Shown here in pieces: positions 20,582 to 32,716 of a stretch of DNA of 64,000 bases. The notes under the pieces are model-generated. The model ran no database searches and was not told where the DNA came from. It was given only the letters and a program-made list of their open reading frames with translations. The position numbers and the translations under genes are program-made. Position 1 is the stretch's first letter. Each line of letters starts with the position of its first letter. The stretch is from Hordeum vulgare subsp. vulgare (taxonomy: Eukaryota > Streptophyta > Magnoliopsida > Poales > Poaceae), in the NCBI RefSeq assembly GCF_904849725.1, contig NC_058518.1:322918581-322982580 (forward strand). The letters are read 5' to 3'.

Positions 20582-22353
20582 TGTTGGGGAACGTTGCATG
20601 GGAAACAAAATTTTTCCTACGCACACGAAGACCTACATGGTGATGTTCATCTACGAGAGGAGATTAGATCTACGTACCCTTGTAGATCGCTAAGCGGGAA
20701 GCGTCAAGAAACGGGGTTGATGTAGTGGTACATCTTCGTGATTCAAATCACCGTCGTCCCACGATCCGTTCCGATCTACCGCCGAAAGAACGACACCTCT
20801 GCGTTCAGCACACGTACAGCTCGATGACGATCTCAGCCTTCTTGATCCAGCAAGAGAGATGGAGAAGTAGATGAGTTCTTCGGCAGCATGACGACACGCC
20901 GGTGTTGGTGATGATCTATTCCTGTAGGGCTCCGCCCGAGCTCCGCAGAAATCTAATCTAGAGGAAGAACTACGAGGTGTAGGTTTGAGTTGCACATGGC
21001 AAAGTTGTGTCTCAAAAGCCCTAAACCTCTAGTATATATAGGAGGAGGGAGGATGCAGCCTTGGTGCCACAAGGGAAACCCCCTTGGGTCGGTCGAAGTG
21101 GAGGAGGGAGGAGTCCTCCTCCAATTCCACTTGGATTAGGACTCATTCCTTATTTTCCCACCTCTTTTGGATTTTCCACTTTTTCCTTATGGGCTTTCCT
21201 TGGATGACTTTGTCAGCCCATTATGCCTTATTGCGCATCCAATAAACCCAGGTGGCTCCTTGGGGTGTGGTGGGCCCACCCATTGGGCCCCCGGAACCCA
21301 TTCGTCACTCCTCGTACACTGCTCGTAATGCCCGAAAACTTTCCGGAATCCAAACACCAACTTCCTATATATCAATCTTCGTTTCCGGACCATTACGGAA
21401 ACCCTCGTGACGTCCGTGATCTCATTTGGGACTCCAAACAACCTTCATTCACCAACACATATAACTCAACTAAACTAAAACGTCACCGAACCTTAAGTGT
21501 GCAGACCCCGTGGATTCGAGAACTACGTAGACATGACCCGAGACACTCCTCGGTCAATATCCAATAGCGGGACCTGGATGTCCATATTGGATCCTACATA
21601 TTCTACGAAGATCTTATTGGTTGAACCTCTGTGCCAAGGATTCGTATAATCCCGTATAATATTCCCTTTATCCTTCGGTATGTTACTTGCCCAAGATTTG
21701 ATCGTCAATATCCCTATACCTATTTCAATCTCGTTACCGGCAAGTCTCTTTACTCGTTCCGTAATACAAGATCCCGTGACTTACAGTTGAGTCACATTGC
21801 TTGCAAGGATTGTATGTGATGTTGTATTACCGAGTGGGCCCCGAGATGCCTCTCCGTCACACGGAGTGACAAATCCCAGTCTTGATCTATGCTAACTCAA
21901 GGGACACCTTCGGAGATACCTGTAGAGCACCTTTATAGTCGCCCAGTAATGTTGTGACATTTGATACACACAAGGTATTCCTACGGTGTCAGTGAGTTAC
22001 ATGATCTCATGGTCATAGGAATGAATACTTGACACGCAGAAAACAATAGCAACAAAATGGCACGATCACATGCTACGTTCATAATTTGGGTCTTGCCCAT
22101 CACATGATTCTCCTAATGATGCGATCCCGTTATCAAGTGACAACACTTGCCTATGGCCAGGAAACCTTGACCATCTTTGATCAACGAACTAGTCAACTAG
22201 AGGCTCACTAGGGACAGTGTGTTGTCTATGTATCCACACATGTATTTGAGTTTCCAATCAATAGAATTCTAGCATGGATAATAAACGATTATTATGAACA
22301 AGGAAACATAATAATAACTAATTTATTATTGCCTCTAGGGCATATTTCCAACA
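20582..22353 (-). mobile_element. 3' LTR of an old BARE/Angela-like element (element C)
   Basis: 1772 bp, from TGTTGGAAATATGCCC (22353 leftward) to CCCCAACA (20582). A TATA box lies at about 21032. It is followed on the right by the polypurine tract CAAGTGGGAGAC (minus strand), so it is a 3' LTR. The stretch 21171-21370 is nearly identical to 45770-45975 and clearly different from the young element's LTRs, so it pairs by subfamily with the LTR at 45191. Confidence 0.9.
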
Positions 22354-23900
22354 GTCTCCCACTTGCACTAGAGTCAATAATCTAGTTCACATCACTATGT
22401 GATTTTAACGAATCCAACACCCATACAGTTCTGGGGTTTGATCATGTCTTGCTTGTGAGAGAGGTTTTAGTCAATGGTTCTGAACCTTTCAGATCCGTGT
22501 GAGCTTTACAAATCTTTATGTCATCTTATAGATGCTACTACTACGTGCTATTCGGAAATATTCCAAATATCTACTCTACTATATGAATCCGTTTTACTAC
22601 TCAGAGTTATTCGAATTAGTGTCAAAGCTTGCATCAACGTAACCCTTTACGACGAACTCTTTAACCACCTCCATAATCGAGAAAAAAAATCCTTAGTCCA
22701 TTAGTTACTAAGGATAACTTTGACCGCTGTTTAGTGATTTAATCCTGGATCACCCTCTGTACCTCTTAGCAGACTTGTGGCAAGGCACACATAAGGTGCG
22801 GTACACAACATGGCATACTTTAGAGTCTATGGCTAAGGCATAGGGGACGACCTTCGTCCTTTCTCTATCTTCTGCCGTGGTCGGGCTTTGAGTCTTACTC
22901 AAATTCACACCTTACAATACAACCAAGAACCCATCCTTTGCTGATCTATTTGGAACTCCTTCAAAAACTTGTCAAGGCATGCATTTCATTGAAAGTTCTA
23001 TTAAGCGTTTTGATCTATCTCTATAGATCTTGATGCTCAATGTTCAAGTAGCTCTATCCAGGTTTTCCTTCGAAAAACTCCTTTCAAACAACCCTTTATG
23101 CTTTACAGAATTTCTACATTACTTCCGATCAACAATATGTCAACCACATATACTTATCAGAAATTCTATAGTGCTCCCACTCACTTCTTTGGAAATACAA
23201 GTTTCTCATAAACCTTGTATAAACCCAAAATCTTTGATCATCTCATCAAAGCGTATATTCAAACTCCGAGATGCTTGCACTAGTCCATAGAAGGATCGCT
23301 GGAGTTTGCACACTTGTTAGCATCCTTAGGATCGACAAAACCTTCTGGTTGTATCACATACAACCTTTCCTCAAGGAAATCGTCGAGGAAACAATGTTTT
23401 AACATCCTATGTGCAATATTTCATAAATAATGCATCAACTGCTAACATAATTCCAACAGACTTTTAGCATCACTACGAGTGAGAAAGTCTCATCATAGTC
23501 AACTCATTGAACTTGTCGGAAACATCTTTGCAATAAGTCAAGCTTTTCTTAATGGTGACTTTTCACCATCATCGTCCGTCTTCCCTTTAAAGATTCATAT
23601 TCACTTAATAGTCCTACGACTATCAAGTAGTTCTTCCAAAGTATACACTTTGTTTTCATACATGGATCCTCTCTCGGATTTCATGGCCTCCAGCCATTTG
23701 TCGGAATCCGGGCCCACCATCACTTCTCCATAGCTCGTAGGTTCATTGTTGTTCAACAACATGACCTCCAAGATAGGGTTACCGTACCACTGTGTAGTAG
23801 TACGCGACCTTGTCGTCCTACGAGGTTTGTAGTAACTTGATCCGAAGCTCAATGATCACCATCATCAGTTTCCATTTCAATTGGTGTAGGCACCACAGGA
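22354..23900 (-). pseudogene. pol: Decayed RT and RNase H of element C
   Basis: This stretch is collinear with the intact BARE pol but broken into short frames. The RT start is readable at 23852-23601 (TQWYGNPILEVMLLNNNEP, then the DSDKWLEAMKSE block). At the catalytic box (about 23130-23150) the sequence GTCAACCACAT replaces GTCATCCACAT, turning the first aspartate of YVDD into valine. RNase H, at the left end, is only recognisable by comparison with 12020-12500. Dead copy. Confidence 0.85.
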
Positions 23901-25620
23901 ACAACTTCCCGCGCCCTGCTATAGACTGGTTGAAGTGACGGTTCACTAACCTCATCAAGTTCCACCACACTCCCACTCCATTCTTTTGAGAGAAACCTTT
24001 CCTCAAGAAAGGACCCTTTTTAGAAACAAACACTTTGCTTCCGGATCTGAGATAGGAGATGTACCCAACTGTTTTGGATATCCTATGAAGATGCATTTAT
24101 CCGCTTTGGGTTCGAGCTTATCAAACTGAAACTTTTTCACATAGGCGTCGCAACCCCAAACTTTCAAGAATCGACAGCTGAGGTTTCTCCAAACCATAGT
24201 TCATACTGTGTCATCTCAACGGAAATATGCGGTGCCCTATTTAAAGTGAATGTTGTTGTCTCTAATGCATAACCCATAAATGATAGTGGTAATTTGATAA
24301 GAGACATCATAGTATGCACCATATCAAATAGGGCGCGGCTATGAAGTTCGTACACACCATCACACTATGGTGTTCTAGGTGGCATGAATTGCGAAACAAT
24401 TTCCATATTGTCTTAACTGTGTAACAAAAACTCGCAACTCACATATTTATCTCAATGATCATATCGTAGACACTTTATCCTCTTGTCACGATGATCTTTA
24501 CTCTGAAATAGCTTTGAACTTTTGAATATCTCAGACTTGTGATTCATCAAGTAAATACTCCTGTATCTACTCAAATCGTCACTGAAGTAAGAACATAACG
24601 ATATCCACTGCGTGCGTCAGCACTCATTGGATTGCACACATCAAAATGCATTGCTTCCAACGATTTACTTTCTTGTTCCATGTGGTATGATTTTGCATGT
24701 CTCAAGCTATTCAAAATCAAGTGAATCCAAACGATCCATCCGCATGGAGTTTCTTCATGCGTTTATTCCAACAGGTATGGTTTTCATGTATCAAACGTTT
24801 CAAAAATGAGTGAGTACAAAGATCCATTAGCATGGAGCTTCTTCATGCATCTTACACCAACATGACTCAAGTGGCAGTGCCACAAGTAAGTGGTACTATC
24901 ATTATTACTATCTATCTTTTGGCACCAATATTATGAACATGTGTAACACTACGATCGAGATTCAATAAACCATTGAGGGTAATTATTCAAGCAAATAGAA
25001 TAACTATTTATTCTCTTTAAATGAATAATCGTATTGCAATAAACACGATCCAATCATGTTCGTGCTCAATGCAAACACCAAATAACAATTATTTAGGTTT
25101 AACACCAATCCCGATGGTAGAGGATGCGTGCGATGTTTTGATCACATCAACCTTGGAAACACTTCCAACACGTATCGTCACCTCGCCTTTAGCTAGTCTC
25201 TGTTTATTCGGTAGCTTTCATTTCGAGTTACTAATCATTTAACAACCGAACCAGTATCCAATACCCTCGTGCTACTAGGAGTACTAGTAAAGTACACATC
25301 AATATCTTGTATATCAAATATACTTTTGTTGACTTTGCCACCCTTCTTATCTACCAAGTATCTAGGGTAGCTCCGCCTCAGTGATCGTTCCCCTCATAAC
25401 AGAAGCACTTAGTCTCGGGTTTTGGTTTCAATCTTGGGTTTCTTCATTAGAGGAGCAACTGGTTCTGCCGTTTCATGAAGTATCCCTTCTATCCCTTGCC
25501 CTTCTTGAAACTAGTGATTTTACTAACCATCAACAATTGATGCTCCTTCTTGATTTCTACTTTCGCAGTGTCAAACGTTGTGAATCGCTCAAGGATCATC
25601 ATATCTATCATTGATATGTT
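23901..25620 (-). pseudogene. Decayed integrase and gag end of element C
   Basis: Pieces in three frames match the BARE integrase and linker: LKVWGCDAYVKKFQFDKLEP (24003-24197) and LPLSFMGYALETTTFTLNRAP (24164-24355). Gag-like KKEHQLLMVSKITSFKK lies at 25489-25671. Many frameshifts and small deletions. The stretch ends where element B is inserted; gag resumes at 42874. Confidence 0.85.
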
Positions 25621-25625
25621 ATAGT
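25621..25625. repeat. Target site duplication ATAGT (left copy)
   Basis: It matches 42869-42873 exactly and brackets element B inside the gag of element C. Confidence 0.93.
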
Positions 25626-28364
25626 TGTTAGAGCATATATCTCCATATGTGGTTTTGGTAATTGATGACAATTCCTATGGACTAATGGTTGCCTTAAGTT
25701 ATATTTATAGGATTTGTCCATAGGCACTTCTTGAAGTCCATCTGTTGGGTTCAAGGAGTTTATATGATGACCAAGATGGTATTCAAGGTATTATCCAAAG
25801 AATGGTCATAGAGACACAAGGTTGATCAAGATCTCAGACAAAGAGTAAATCAAGATGATCAACACACAAAGCGTACAAGATGTACCGAGAGGGATCAAGT
25901 GATCCCATGGTATGGTAAGCATTGTCCATTACGTGTTTGTGTACTAACCCATGGTCATTTTGAGAGTTCTATGTGGGGGTTAGGTGTGCTTCCATGGGCT
26001 CTCGTCAAAAGAAGATCTCATACAACCCATGAAGGATGACGTCAAGTGATGATCGTCATCAAGATTGCGGTGTGCAAGTTCAAGTGGATCAGCACGAATA
26101 TATCATGCTTGATGCTTGCCGTCCATTGTGGTGGCAATGGACTTGTGAAGATATGCTGAAGAGCGGCTCACCCATAGTGTGTATGGGGGAGCAATCAACT
26201 AGTCTTCATCAAGCCAACGAAATCAAGAAAGGTGGTCCATCTTGAGGAAGCCAAGATCATCGTCATCTAGCTCAAGAGGACGAGGTGCAAGGTATAGGTT
26301 TGCCCTTGATAGGTTTTCTCTTTTAGGATAGATTGTCGTACTGTCAAGGGGGCTCTCAAGTGAGTAGCTTGATCATATCGTTCGTTGAGAGCTCAAACCA
26401 TTTGCATCCTTGCATGATACTTCTTGGTTCTTGTTTGGTGCTTCTCTTTGTGAGTTTTAGAGCTTATGTTCATCTTCATGACAAGCTCGAGTTCATCAAA
26501 AATGGAGTCCATATGCATCTTCTATGATGTTTTCGATGTTGGGAGTTTTTATCGGTCTTACTCGAAGAAGGGTTCTCACCATTTTCTTATGGGATTTTTC
26601 TCACTTGCTTCTTATTTATATTTCTGTCAAGATTGTGTTAGCTCATGTCGTTATATTTTCAACAAACTTGGTTTCGTTGAATTCGGAGTCCGTATGCGAA
26701 AGTTATAGCAGTTTCAGTATCCAACGTTAGTACCGCTCCTGGTGCGAGCGGTAGTACCGCCCCCGGAGAGGTAGTACTTGGGTCTAGATCTTGGAGTTCT
26801 TCGTGTTCTTCTTTGTTCTTCCTCTCATTTTCCTCCCTAACATTAGTTGCTTTGGTGGGATTTGGGAGAGAAGGACTTGGGCACTCCGTGTGCCCTTGCC
26901 ATTGCATTAGTTGCATCGGTTTGAGTTCTCCACAGTGATACGTGGAAGTGAAGTTTGAGAAGCTTATTACCTTTGGTACTTAGTACCCTAGATATTTTTC
27001 TTCGTGGATGCTTTGGCGTCCTAGAAGCTTGGTGGTGTCTTAGAGCTCAATCATTGTGGTGTAAAGCTCCGGCCAAGCGTCGGGGTCTCTAATTAGGTTG
27101 TGGAGATTGCCCCGAGCAATTTGTACGGGTATCGGTGACCGCCCCCAAGGTTTGCCATTTGTACGGTTTCGGTGACCGCCCTCAAGGGTCCCTTAGTGGA
27201 ATCACGACATCTTGCATTGTGCGAGAGCGTGAGGAGATTATGGTGGCCTTAGTGGCATCTTGGGGAGCATTGTGCCTCCACACCGCTCCAACGGAGATTA
27301 GCATCCGCAAGGGTGTGAACTTCGGGATACATCATCATCTCCGCGTGCCTCGGTTATCTCTTACCTGAACCCTTTACTTACGCACTTTACTTTGTGATAG
27401 CCATATCGTTTATTTTCATATTTCTTGCTATCACTTAGTTGTTTATCTTGCTTAGCATAAATTGTTGGTGCACATAGGTGATCCTAGTTATTGTAGGTTT
27501 TGTGCTTGACAAATTAAGTGAGGGGAACCCCTTGGGTCTAGATCTTGGAGTTCTTCGTGTTCTTCTTTGTTCTTCCTCTCATTTTCCTCCCTAACATTAG
27601 TTGCTTTGGTGGGATTTGGGAGAGAAGGACTTGGGCACTCCATGTGCCCTTGCCATTGCATTAGTTGCATCGGTTTGAGTTCTCCACAGTGATACGTGGA
27701 AGTGAAGTTTGAGAAGCTTATTACCTTTGGTACTTAGTACCCTAGATATTTTTTTTCGTGGATGCTTTGGCGTCCTAGAAGCTTGGTGGTGTCTCAGAGC
27801 TCAATCATTGTGGTGTAAAGCTCCGGCCAAGCGTCGGGGTCTCTAATTAGGTTGTGGAGATTGCCCCGAGCAATTTGTACGGGTATCGGTGACCGCCCCC
27901 AAGGTTTGCCATTTGTACGGTTTCGGTGACCGCCCTCAAGGGTCCCTTAGTGGAATCACGACATCTTGCATTGTGCGAGAGCGTGAGGAGATTATGGTGG
28001 CCTTAGTGGCATCTTGGGGAGCATTGTGCCTCCACACCGCTCCAACGGAGATTAGCATCCGCAAGGGTGTGAACTTCGGGATACATCATCGTCTCCGCGT
28101 GCCTCGGTTATCTCTTACCTGAACCCTTTACTTACGCACTTTACTTTGTGATAGCCATATCGTTTATTTTCATATTTCTTGCTATCACTTAGTTGTTTAT
28201 CTTGCTTAGCATAAATTGTTGGTGCACATAGGTGATCCTAGTTATTGTAGGTTTTGTGCTTAACAAATTAAACGTTAGTTTTATTCCGCATTTGTTCAAG
28301 CCTAAACCGTAGTTATTTTAAAGCGCCTATTCACCCCCCTCTAGGCGACATCCACGTCCTTTCA
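25626..28364 (+). mobile_element. 5' LTR of element B, with an internal tandem duplication
   Basis: 2739 bp against 2394 bp for the 3' LTR. Two changes explain the difference: a 754-bp tandem duplication (26777-27530 and 27531-28284) and a loss of about 400 bp covering most of the GCGGTAGTACCGC array and its TATA region, so that copy 1 joins GAGAGGTAGTA directly to CTTGGGTCTAG. A 69-codon frame near 26036 recurs in the 3' LTR but has no recognisable domain. Confidence 0.9.
26777..28284 (+). repeat. 754-bp tandem duplication inside an LTR
   Basis: Both copies begin CTTGGGTCTAGATCTTGG (26777 and 27531) and are nearly identical. Copy 2 is preceded by AGTGAGGGGAACCCC, the sequence that precedes this block in the intact 3' LTR (about 42018-42032). 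Copy 1 lacks it. Confidence 0.92.
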
Positions 28365-28366
28365 AT

Positions 28367-28378
28367 TGGTATCAGAGC
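28367..28378 (+). other. Primer binding site of element B, initiator tRNA-Met
   Basis: TGGTATCAGAGC lies two bases after the LTR end CTTTCA. Confidence 0.92.
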
Positions 28379-28419
28379 TAGGTCTCTCTTTATTAGGTTT
28401 AACCACCTAGAGAGTAAGG

Positions 28420-29136
28420 ATGTCAACTAGGGGTTTAGGATTCACTGACACTCTTAGTTTCGATGGCACAAATTTTGATGTTTGGGTAATTCGCATGCTT
28501 AATCACTTTCGGGTCTTGGACCCAAATTTAGAGCGAATTGTAGATATGGGTTTTTCTCCTCCAAAGGATTCTCAAAATATATCTTTAGAGGATGAGAAAA
28601 ACTCTTATCTCAATGCTCAAGCTTCTAATGTGGTTTTTGATGCTTTGAGCAATATAGTTATATTTCAACTCATGCCATTCCGGGATGCTCATGAGTTGTG
28701 GACAAAGCTTCAAGATAAATATGGTATGTCCAAGATTTGTGGGAATGATTGTTCTCCATACACCTCCGGTCGTGTGGTCTTCTCATCTTCATCTATTTCA
28801 CCTACATGTGGATTGCCACAAGGTAATGATATGGTGAGTAGTGGTGATCATTGCAATGATGATAGTGGGCTTATTGTTGATGATCCTTCATCACTAGATT
28901 ATTGCAATGCTTCATCTTTGGGCATTACTACTTCGAGCACTCTAAATGTTTTACATGCTTGTGTTGATAGTCCTTGCATATCATGTAAAAATCGCTTGAC
29001 TAAATTTCATGATGATATGCTTCCTATATCTTGTTGCCATGATAAAAATGTATACATTTCCTTGAGTTGTTGTGCTAACAATGTAGAGGAAATTCATCAC
29101 TCCATGGAACAAGATGTGGCCTTGAATGACGCTTGA
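28420..29136 (+). pseudogene. gag: Element B gag, N-terminal part
   Basis: The frame opens 41 bp after the primer site at an ATG (MSTRGLGFTDTLSFDG). The FDGTNFDVWVIRMLNHFRV block and the later DAHELWTKLQDKYG are typical of Copia gag (DUF4219/UBN2 type). A long Ser/Cys/Asp-rich stretch follows. It ends at a TGA (29134) that interrupts the frame; the same frame continues at 29137-29472, so this is a nonsense mutation. It would form the capsid part of the particle. Confidence 0.85.
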
Positions 29137-29910
29137 AGGGATCCTACATCATCATCTATTGTGACTCACTTTTGCCTTATAGCTAAGGCTTCAAAGGTAT
29201 ATCCTACTTTGAATCCCAATATATCTCATGATGATGATGTTGATGATAATGGGGATGAGGATAATGATGAAGAGAGTGATAATATTGCATCCTTAAAAAT
29301 TAAGGGTGAAATCATTTTTAAATCTCTTTATAAGAATAAACTTGCTTGTTCCAACTTCTTGGAAATCATGTCTATTGCCACCGAGGGCAAGAAATACATT
29401 GAGGAGTTGGAAGCTCATCTTGAGGAGCATGAGGCCACCATTGAGACAATGGAAGGTCATGAGCGTCATTAGCTAATGAGATCGCAGAGCTATCTCAAGC
29501 TCTTGAAAATGAACAAACCACCAAGGAATCTCTTGAGGAAACCTTTGCTCTAGAATTATCTAGATTAAAGGGATCCCATGATAGAGCTCTCGAGGTGGCT
29601 AATTATTTTAGAACTAAAAATGACAAGCTTGGAGTTGCACATGCTAAACTCCTTGAGGACTATGAGCACCTCAAAAATGGCTCAAGGGCTATTAAGAGTT
29701 CGCTCATCGAACTCACCGAGTCTCATGCTCAACTTGAAGCTTCATATGCTAAAGAGCTTGCCAAGGTGCCTTCTCCTCTTATTGCTAATGATGATGCTTG
29801 TGCTACTAACTCTACTTCTTGTGAAGCATCCATTTTAAAGGAGAATGTTGAGCTAAGGGCTCAACTTGAGTTGCTATCTAGCAATTATGGAAATTGGAAG
29901 AAAGTCATGT
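29137..29910 (+). pseudogene. gag: Element B gag, coiled-coil middle
   Basis: The frame runs on as THFCLIAKASKVYPT, then an Asp/Glu-rich stretch (HDDDVDDNGDEDNDEESD), then IEELEAHLEEHEATIE. A frameshift near 29470 moves it to ANEIAELSQALENEQTTKES and on to SHAQLEASYAKELAK. Heptads of Leu/Ala and many Glu/Lys residues suggest a long coiled coil, unusual in length for a retrotransposon gag. A second frameshift lies near 29895-29910. Confidence 0.8.
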
Positions 29911-30488
29911 AATGCTCACAAGCTCTCATGATGATCTTCTAGCATCCCATAATGCGCTAAAATTAGCTCATGAGGCTATTACTACCAAGGTAACATCAAG
30001 TGAGCCTCATGTGGACAATGGCACTACTTCTAGTCAAAATGCTATATTGCCATGTGCTAGTCCTCGTAATTCTTCTACTCATAATGTTGCTACCTCTTGT
30101 GATGAATTAATTTCCTTGCCTTATTGCTCTAACAATGAAGCTTATACTTCCTCTAGTACTTGTGTTGATACTAACCATGTAGAGGAAATCGAAGAGCTCA
30201 AGGCCCAAGTCACTTCTTTGAAGAAAGACTTGGAAAAGAGTCATGAAGGGATGTCCACACTCAACAATGTCTTGTGTGGGCAAAAATCCCTGAATTACAA
30301 AGATGGGCTTGGATTCAACTCCAAGAAGAAGAAGAAGTCCAAAAACTTAAATAAGAAGGGCCAAGAACAAGTCAAGAATTCAGCCAAGATTATTTGCTTC
30401 AAGTGCAAAATTGAAGGGCACCATGTTAGATTTTTCCCACTAAAGAAGAAGCCCCAAAGTCACAAGCAACAAGGGAAGCGGCCACAGG
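29894..30488 (+). pseudogene. gag: Element B gag, C-terminal part with damaged zinc knuckle
   Basis: It reads HDDLLASHNALKLAHEAITTK, a Ser/Thr/Asn-rich stretch, another coiled-coil turn (EIEELKAQVTSLKKDLEKSH), a lysine cluster and the knuckle CFKCKIEGHHVRFF. The expected last Cys of CX2CX4HX4C is Phe. The frame is cut at 30489 by the next LTR; residues beyond are not gag. Confidence 0.85.
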
Positions 30489-31989
30489 TGTTGGAAATAT
30501 GCCCTAGAGGCAATAATAAAATGGTTATTATCATATTTCCTTGTTCATGATAATCGTCTATTGTTCATGCTATAATTGTATTAACAGGAACAGTAATACA
30601 TGTGTGAATAAATAGATCACAATGTGTCCCTAGCAAGCCTCTAGTTGGCTAGCTCGTTAGTCAATAGATGATCATGGTTTCCTGATCATGGGCATTAGAT
30701 GTCATTGATAACGGGATCACATCATTGGGAGAATGATGTGATGGACAAGACCCAATCCTAAGCATAGCACTAGATCGTATTGTTCGTATGCTAAAGCTTT
30801 TCTAATGTCAAGTATCTTTTCCTTCGACCGTGAGATTGTGCAACTCCCGGATACCGTAGGAATGCTGGTATCTCTAGGCCCACTCGGTAGAACATCATCA
30901 TGAGATCAATGTGACTAAGGAGTTAGTCACATGATGACGTGCTACGGAACGAGTAAAGAGACTTACCGGTAACGAGATTGAACAAGGTATAGGTATACCG
31001 ACGATCGAATCTCGGGCAAGTTCTATACCGATAGACAAAGGGAATCGTATACGGGATTGATTGAATCCTTGACATCGTGGTTCATCCGATGAGATCATCA
31101 TGGAGCAAGTGGGAGCCACCATGGGTATCCAGACCCCGCTGATGGTTATTGGCCGGAGAGGCGTCTTGGTCATGTCTGCCTGTCTCCCGAACCCGTAGGG
31201 TGTACACACTTAAGGTTCGGTGATGCTAGGGTTACAGGGAATTGTTATACGAGGTTACTGAAAGTTGTTCGAAGTCCCGGATCAGATCCCGGACGTAACG
31301 AGGAGCTCCAGAATGGTCCGGAGGTAAAGATTGATATATAGGACGGATGGTTTCCGATACCGGAAATGTTTCGGGCATCACTGGTAACGTACCGGGACCA
31401 CCGGGACCACCAGAGGTGGCCCCTGGGGTCCACGAAGGGGGGCAACGACCCCGAGAGGCTAGATGGGCTAAGTGCGGAAGGGAACCAGCCCCTAGGTCAG
31501 CTGGTGCGCCTCCCACACCCAGCCCAATGCGCAAGTGGTGGGGAGAGGGGGAACCCTAGGCGCAGGTGGGCCTTAGGCCCACCAGGTGCTGCGCCACACC
31601 CCCTCCCACCCTAGCCATCGCCCCCTCTCCCATCTGGTGGCCGCCGGCCCCTAGGGAGGGAACCCTAGGGGTGGCGCAGCCCTCCCCCCTCCTCCTATAA
31701 ATAGAGAGGGGTTTTGGCCATTAGGGGACACGGTTTTCCCTCTCTCTCGGCGCAGCCCTGCCCTTCTTCCTCCTCCTCTCTGCCGGTGCTTGGCGAAGCC
31801 CTGCCGGAAGACCTCGTCTCTCCATCGACACCACGCTGTCGTGCTGCTGGAGTTCTTCCCCAACCTCTCCCTCCTCCTTGCTGGATCAAGGTGCGGGAGA
31901 CGTCACCGGGCTGCACGTGTGTTGAACGCGGAGGTGCCGTTGTTCGGCACTAGATCGGAATCGCTGCGAGTACGAGTCCATCAACCGGC
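30489..31989 (+). mobile_element. Truncated Angela/Maximus-like LTR nested in element B
   Basis: It starts TGTTGGAAATATGCCCTAGAGGC on the plus strand, the start shared by BARE, Angela and Maximus LTRs. The body is diverged from the other BARE-like LTRs here and has a GC-rich stretch around 31400-31800, so I treat it as a different family. A TATA box lies at 31696-31704. It stops near 31989 (GAGTCCATCAACCG) where minus-strand Tekay-like sequence begins; no CCCCAACA end, primer site or body is present. Open frames in it on both strands are fortuitous. Confidence 0.75.
31696..31704 (+). promoter_or_regulatory. TATA box of the truncated LTR
   Basis: TATAAATAG within CCTCCTATAAATAGAGAGG, in the GC-rich part of the LTR, the usual position for this LTR group. 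Confidence 0.6.
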
Positions 31990-32584
31990 GACTCCGAAGA
32001 GGGACTACGTGGATGGGTAACACACCACCCCTAGTGGCAACAACAGTCCGCCCTTCAGGTGCGCCTGCCTTCTTTACTTTGCGGTTCTGCATGTTTTCAG
32101 TGTGGAGCACGCCCTTGACTAGATGTAGCTCTTGGCGAAGCTTGACTGATTCCTTAACCAGGAAGTGCGTGAGGGTGTCCGACGAGAGGCTGAAGTAGGT
32201 CCGAAACCTTAATGGTATCCCATCCTCCGTGGCTGGGGTGAGTGTCCAACTCCCATCCACTCCTTCCTTAATGAAAGGTAGGTGACGAGTGACAGGCTCA
32301 TTAGCCATCTCAGGGAGGATGCGGCGGAGATGCACGAGTGCCTCACGTGCAACCGTCTCCACTGCCAACATCAGATCTCCCATCTGTGGTCCTTCGAAGA
32401 ACCAACTAGACGGGGAGTCATTAGCCTTCACTATCACGTCCACGTGATATTCCTTAGTGTCGGCGTTGACCCAGTGCTCGTGGTAGAGGAAGATGGGCGT
32501 GCGACGTACGTGGCACTTCTTGAGACAATCCACCAGGAGTAGTGGAAAGCCGGTCTCCAAAAGCGTCTCAGGTACGGCAGCCAT
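31990..32584 (-). pseudogene. Pre-gag extra ORF of a Tekay-like Gypsy element, truncated
   Basis: The minus-strand frame starts at 32584 (MAAVPETLLETGFPLLL), 116 bp from the primer site at 32700. It continues to about 31990, where the frame runs into the truncated LTR. It is the first ORF after the primer site, like the intact ORF at 55303-56076. The two share a weak pattern: a strand-like segment (HVDVIVK / YICTVRV), then an aromatic-G stretch, then an Ala-rich helix (LAVETVAREALVHLRR / MAVQDAAYSMLTIMRA). I infer homology, not proven. Function unknown; see the finding on a dsRBD-like fold. Confidence 0.6.
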
Positions 32585-32699
32585 CTACAAGGCATAGGAG
32601 AGAAGTCAGAAGGTTGTATGTGCAAAAGTTTGTGCAAGGCTGGCGTTCTAACGTTGTCGGCTAACGTCCATGCTATCTAAGGCTTCCTATAGTCAGGAT

Positions 32700-32712
32700 G
32701 GCTCTGATACCA
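32700..32712 (-). other. Primer binding site of the Tekay-like piece, tRNA-Met
   Basis: The minus strand reads TGGTATCAGAGCC four bases after the LTR end GGGGTCCCCACA. Confidence 0.88.
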
Positions 32713-32716
32713 GTTC

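Noticed and set aside
26036..26245. 69-codon ORF present in both LTRs of element B
   Set aside because: Shared because LTRs are copies; no domain, no conserved start context, and it precedes the promoter.
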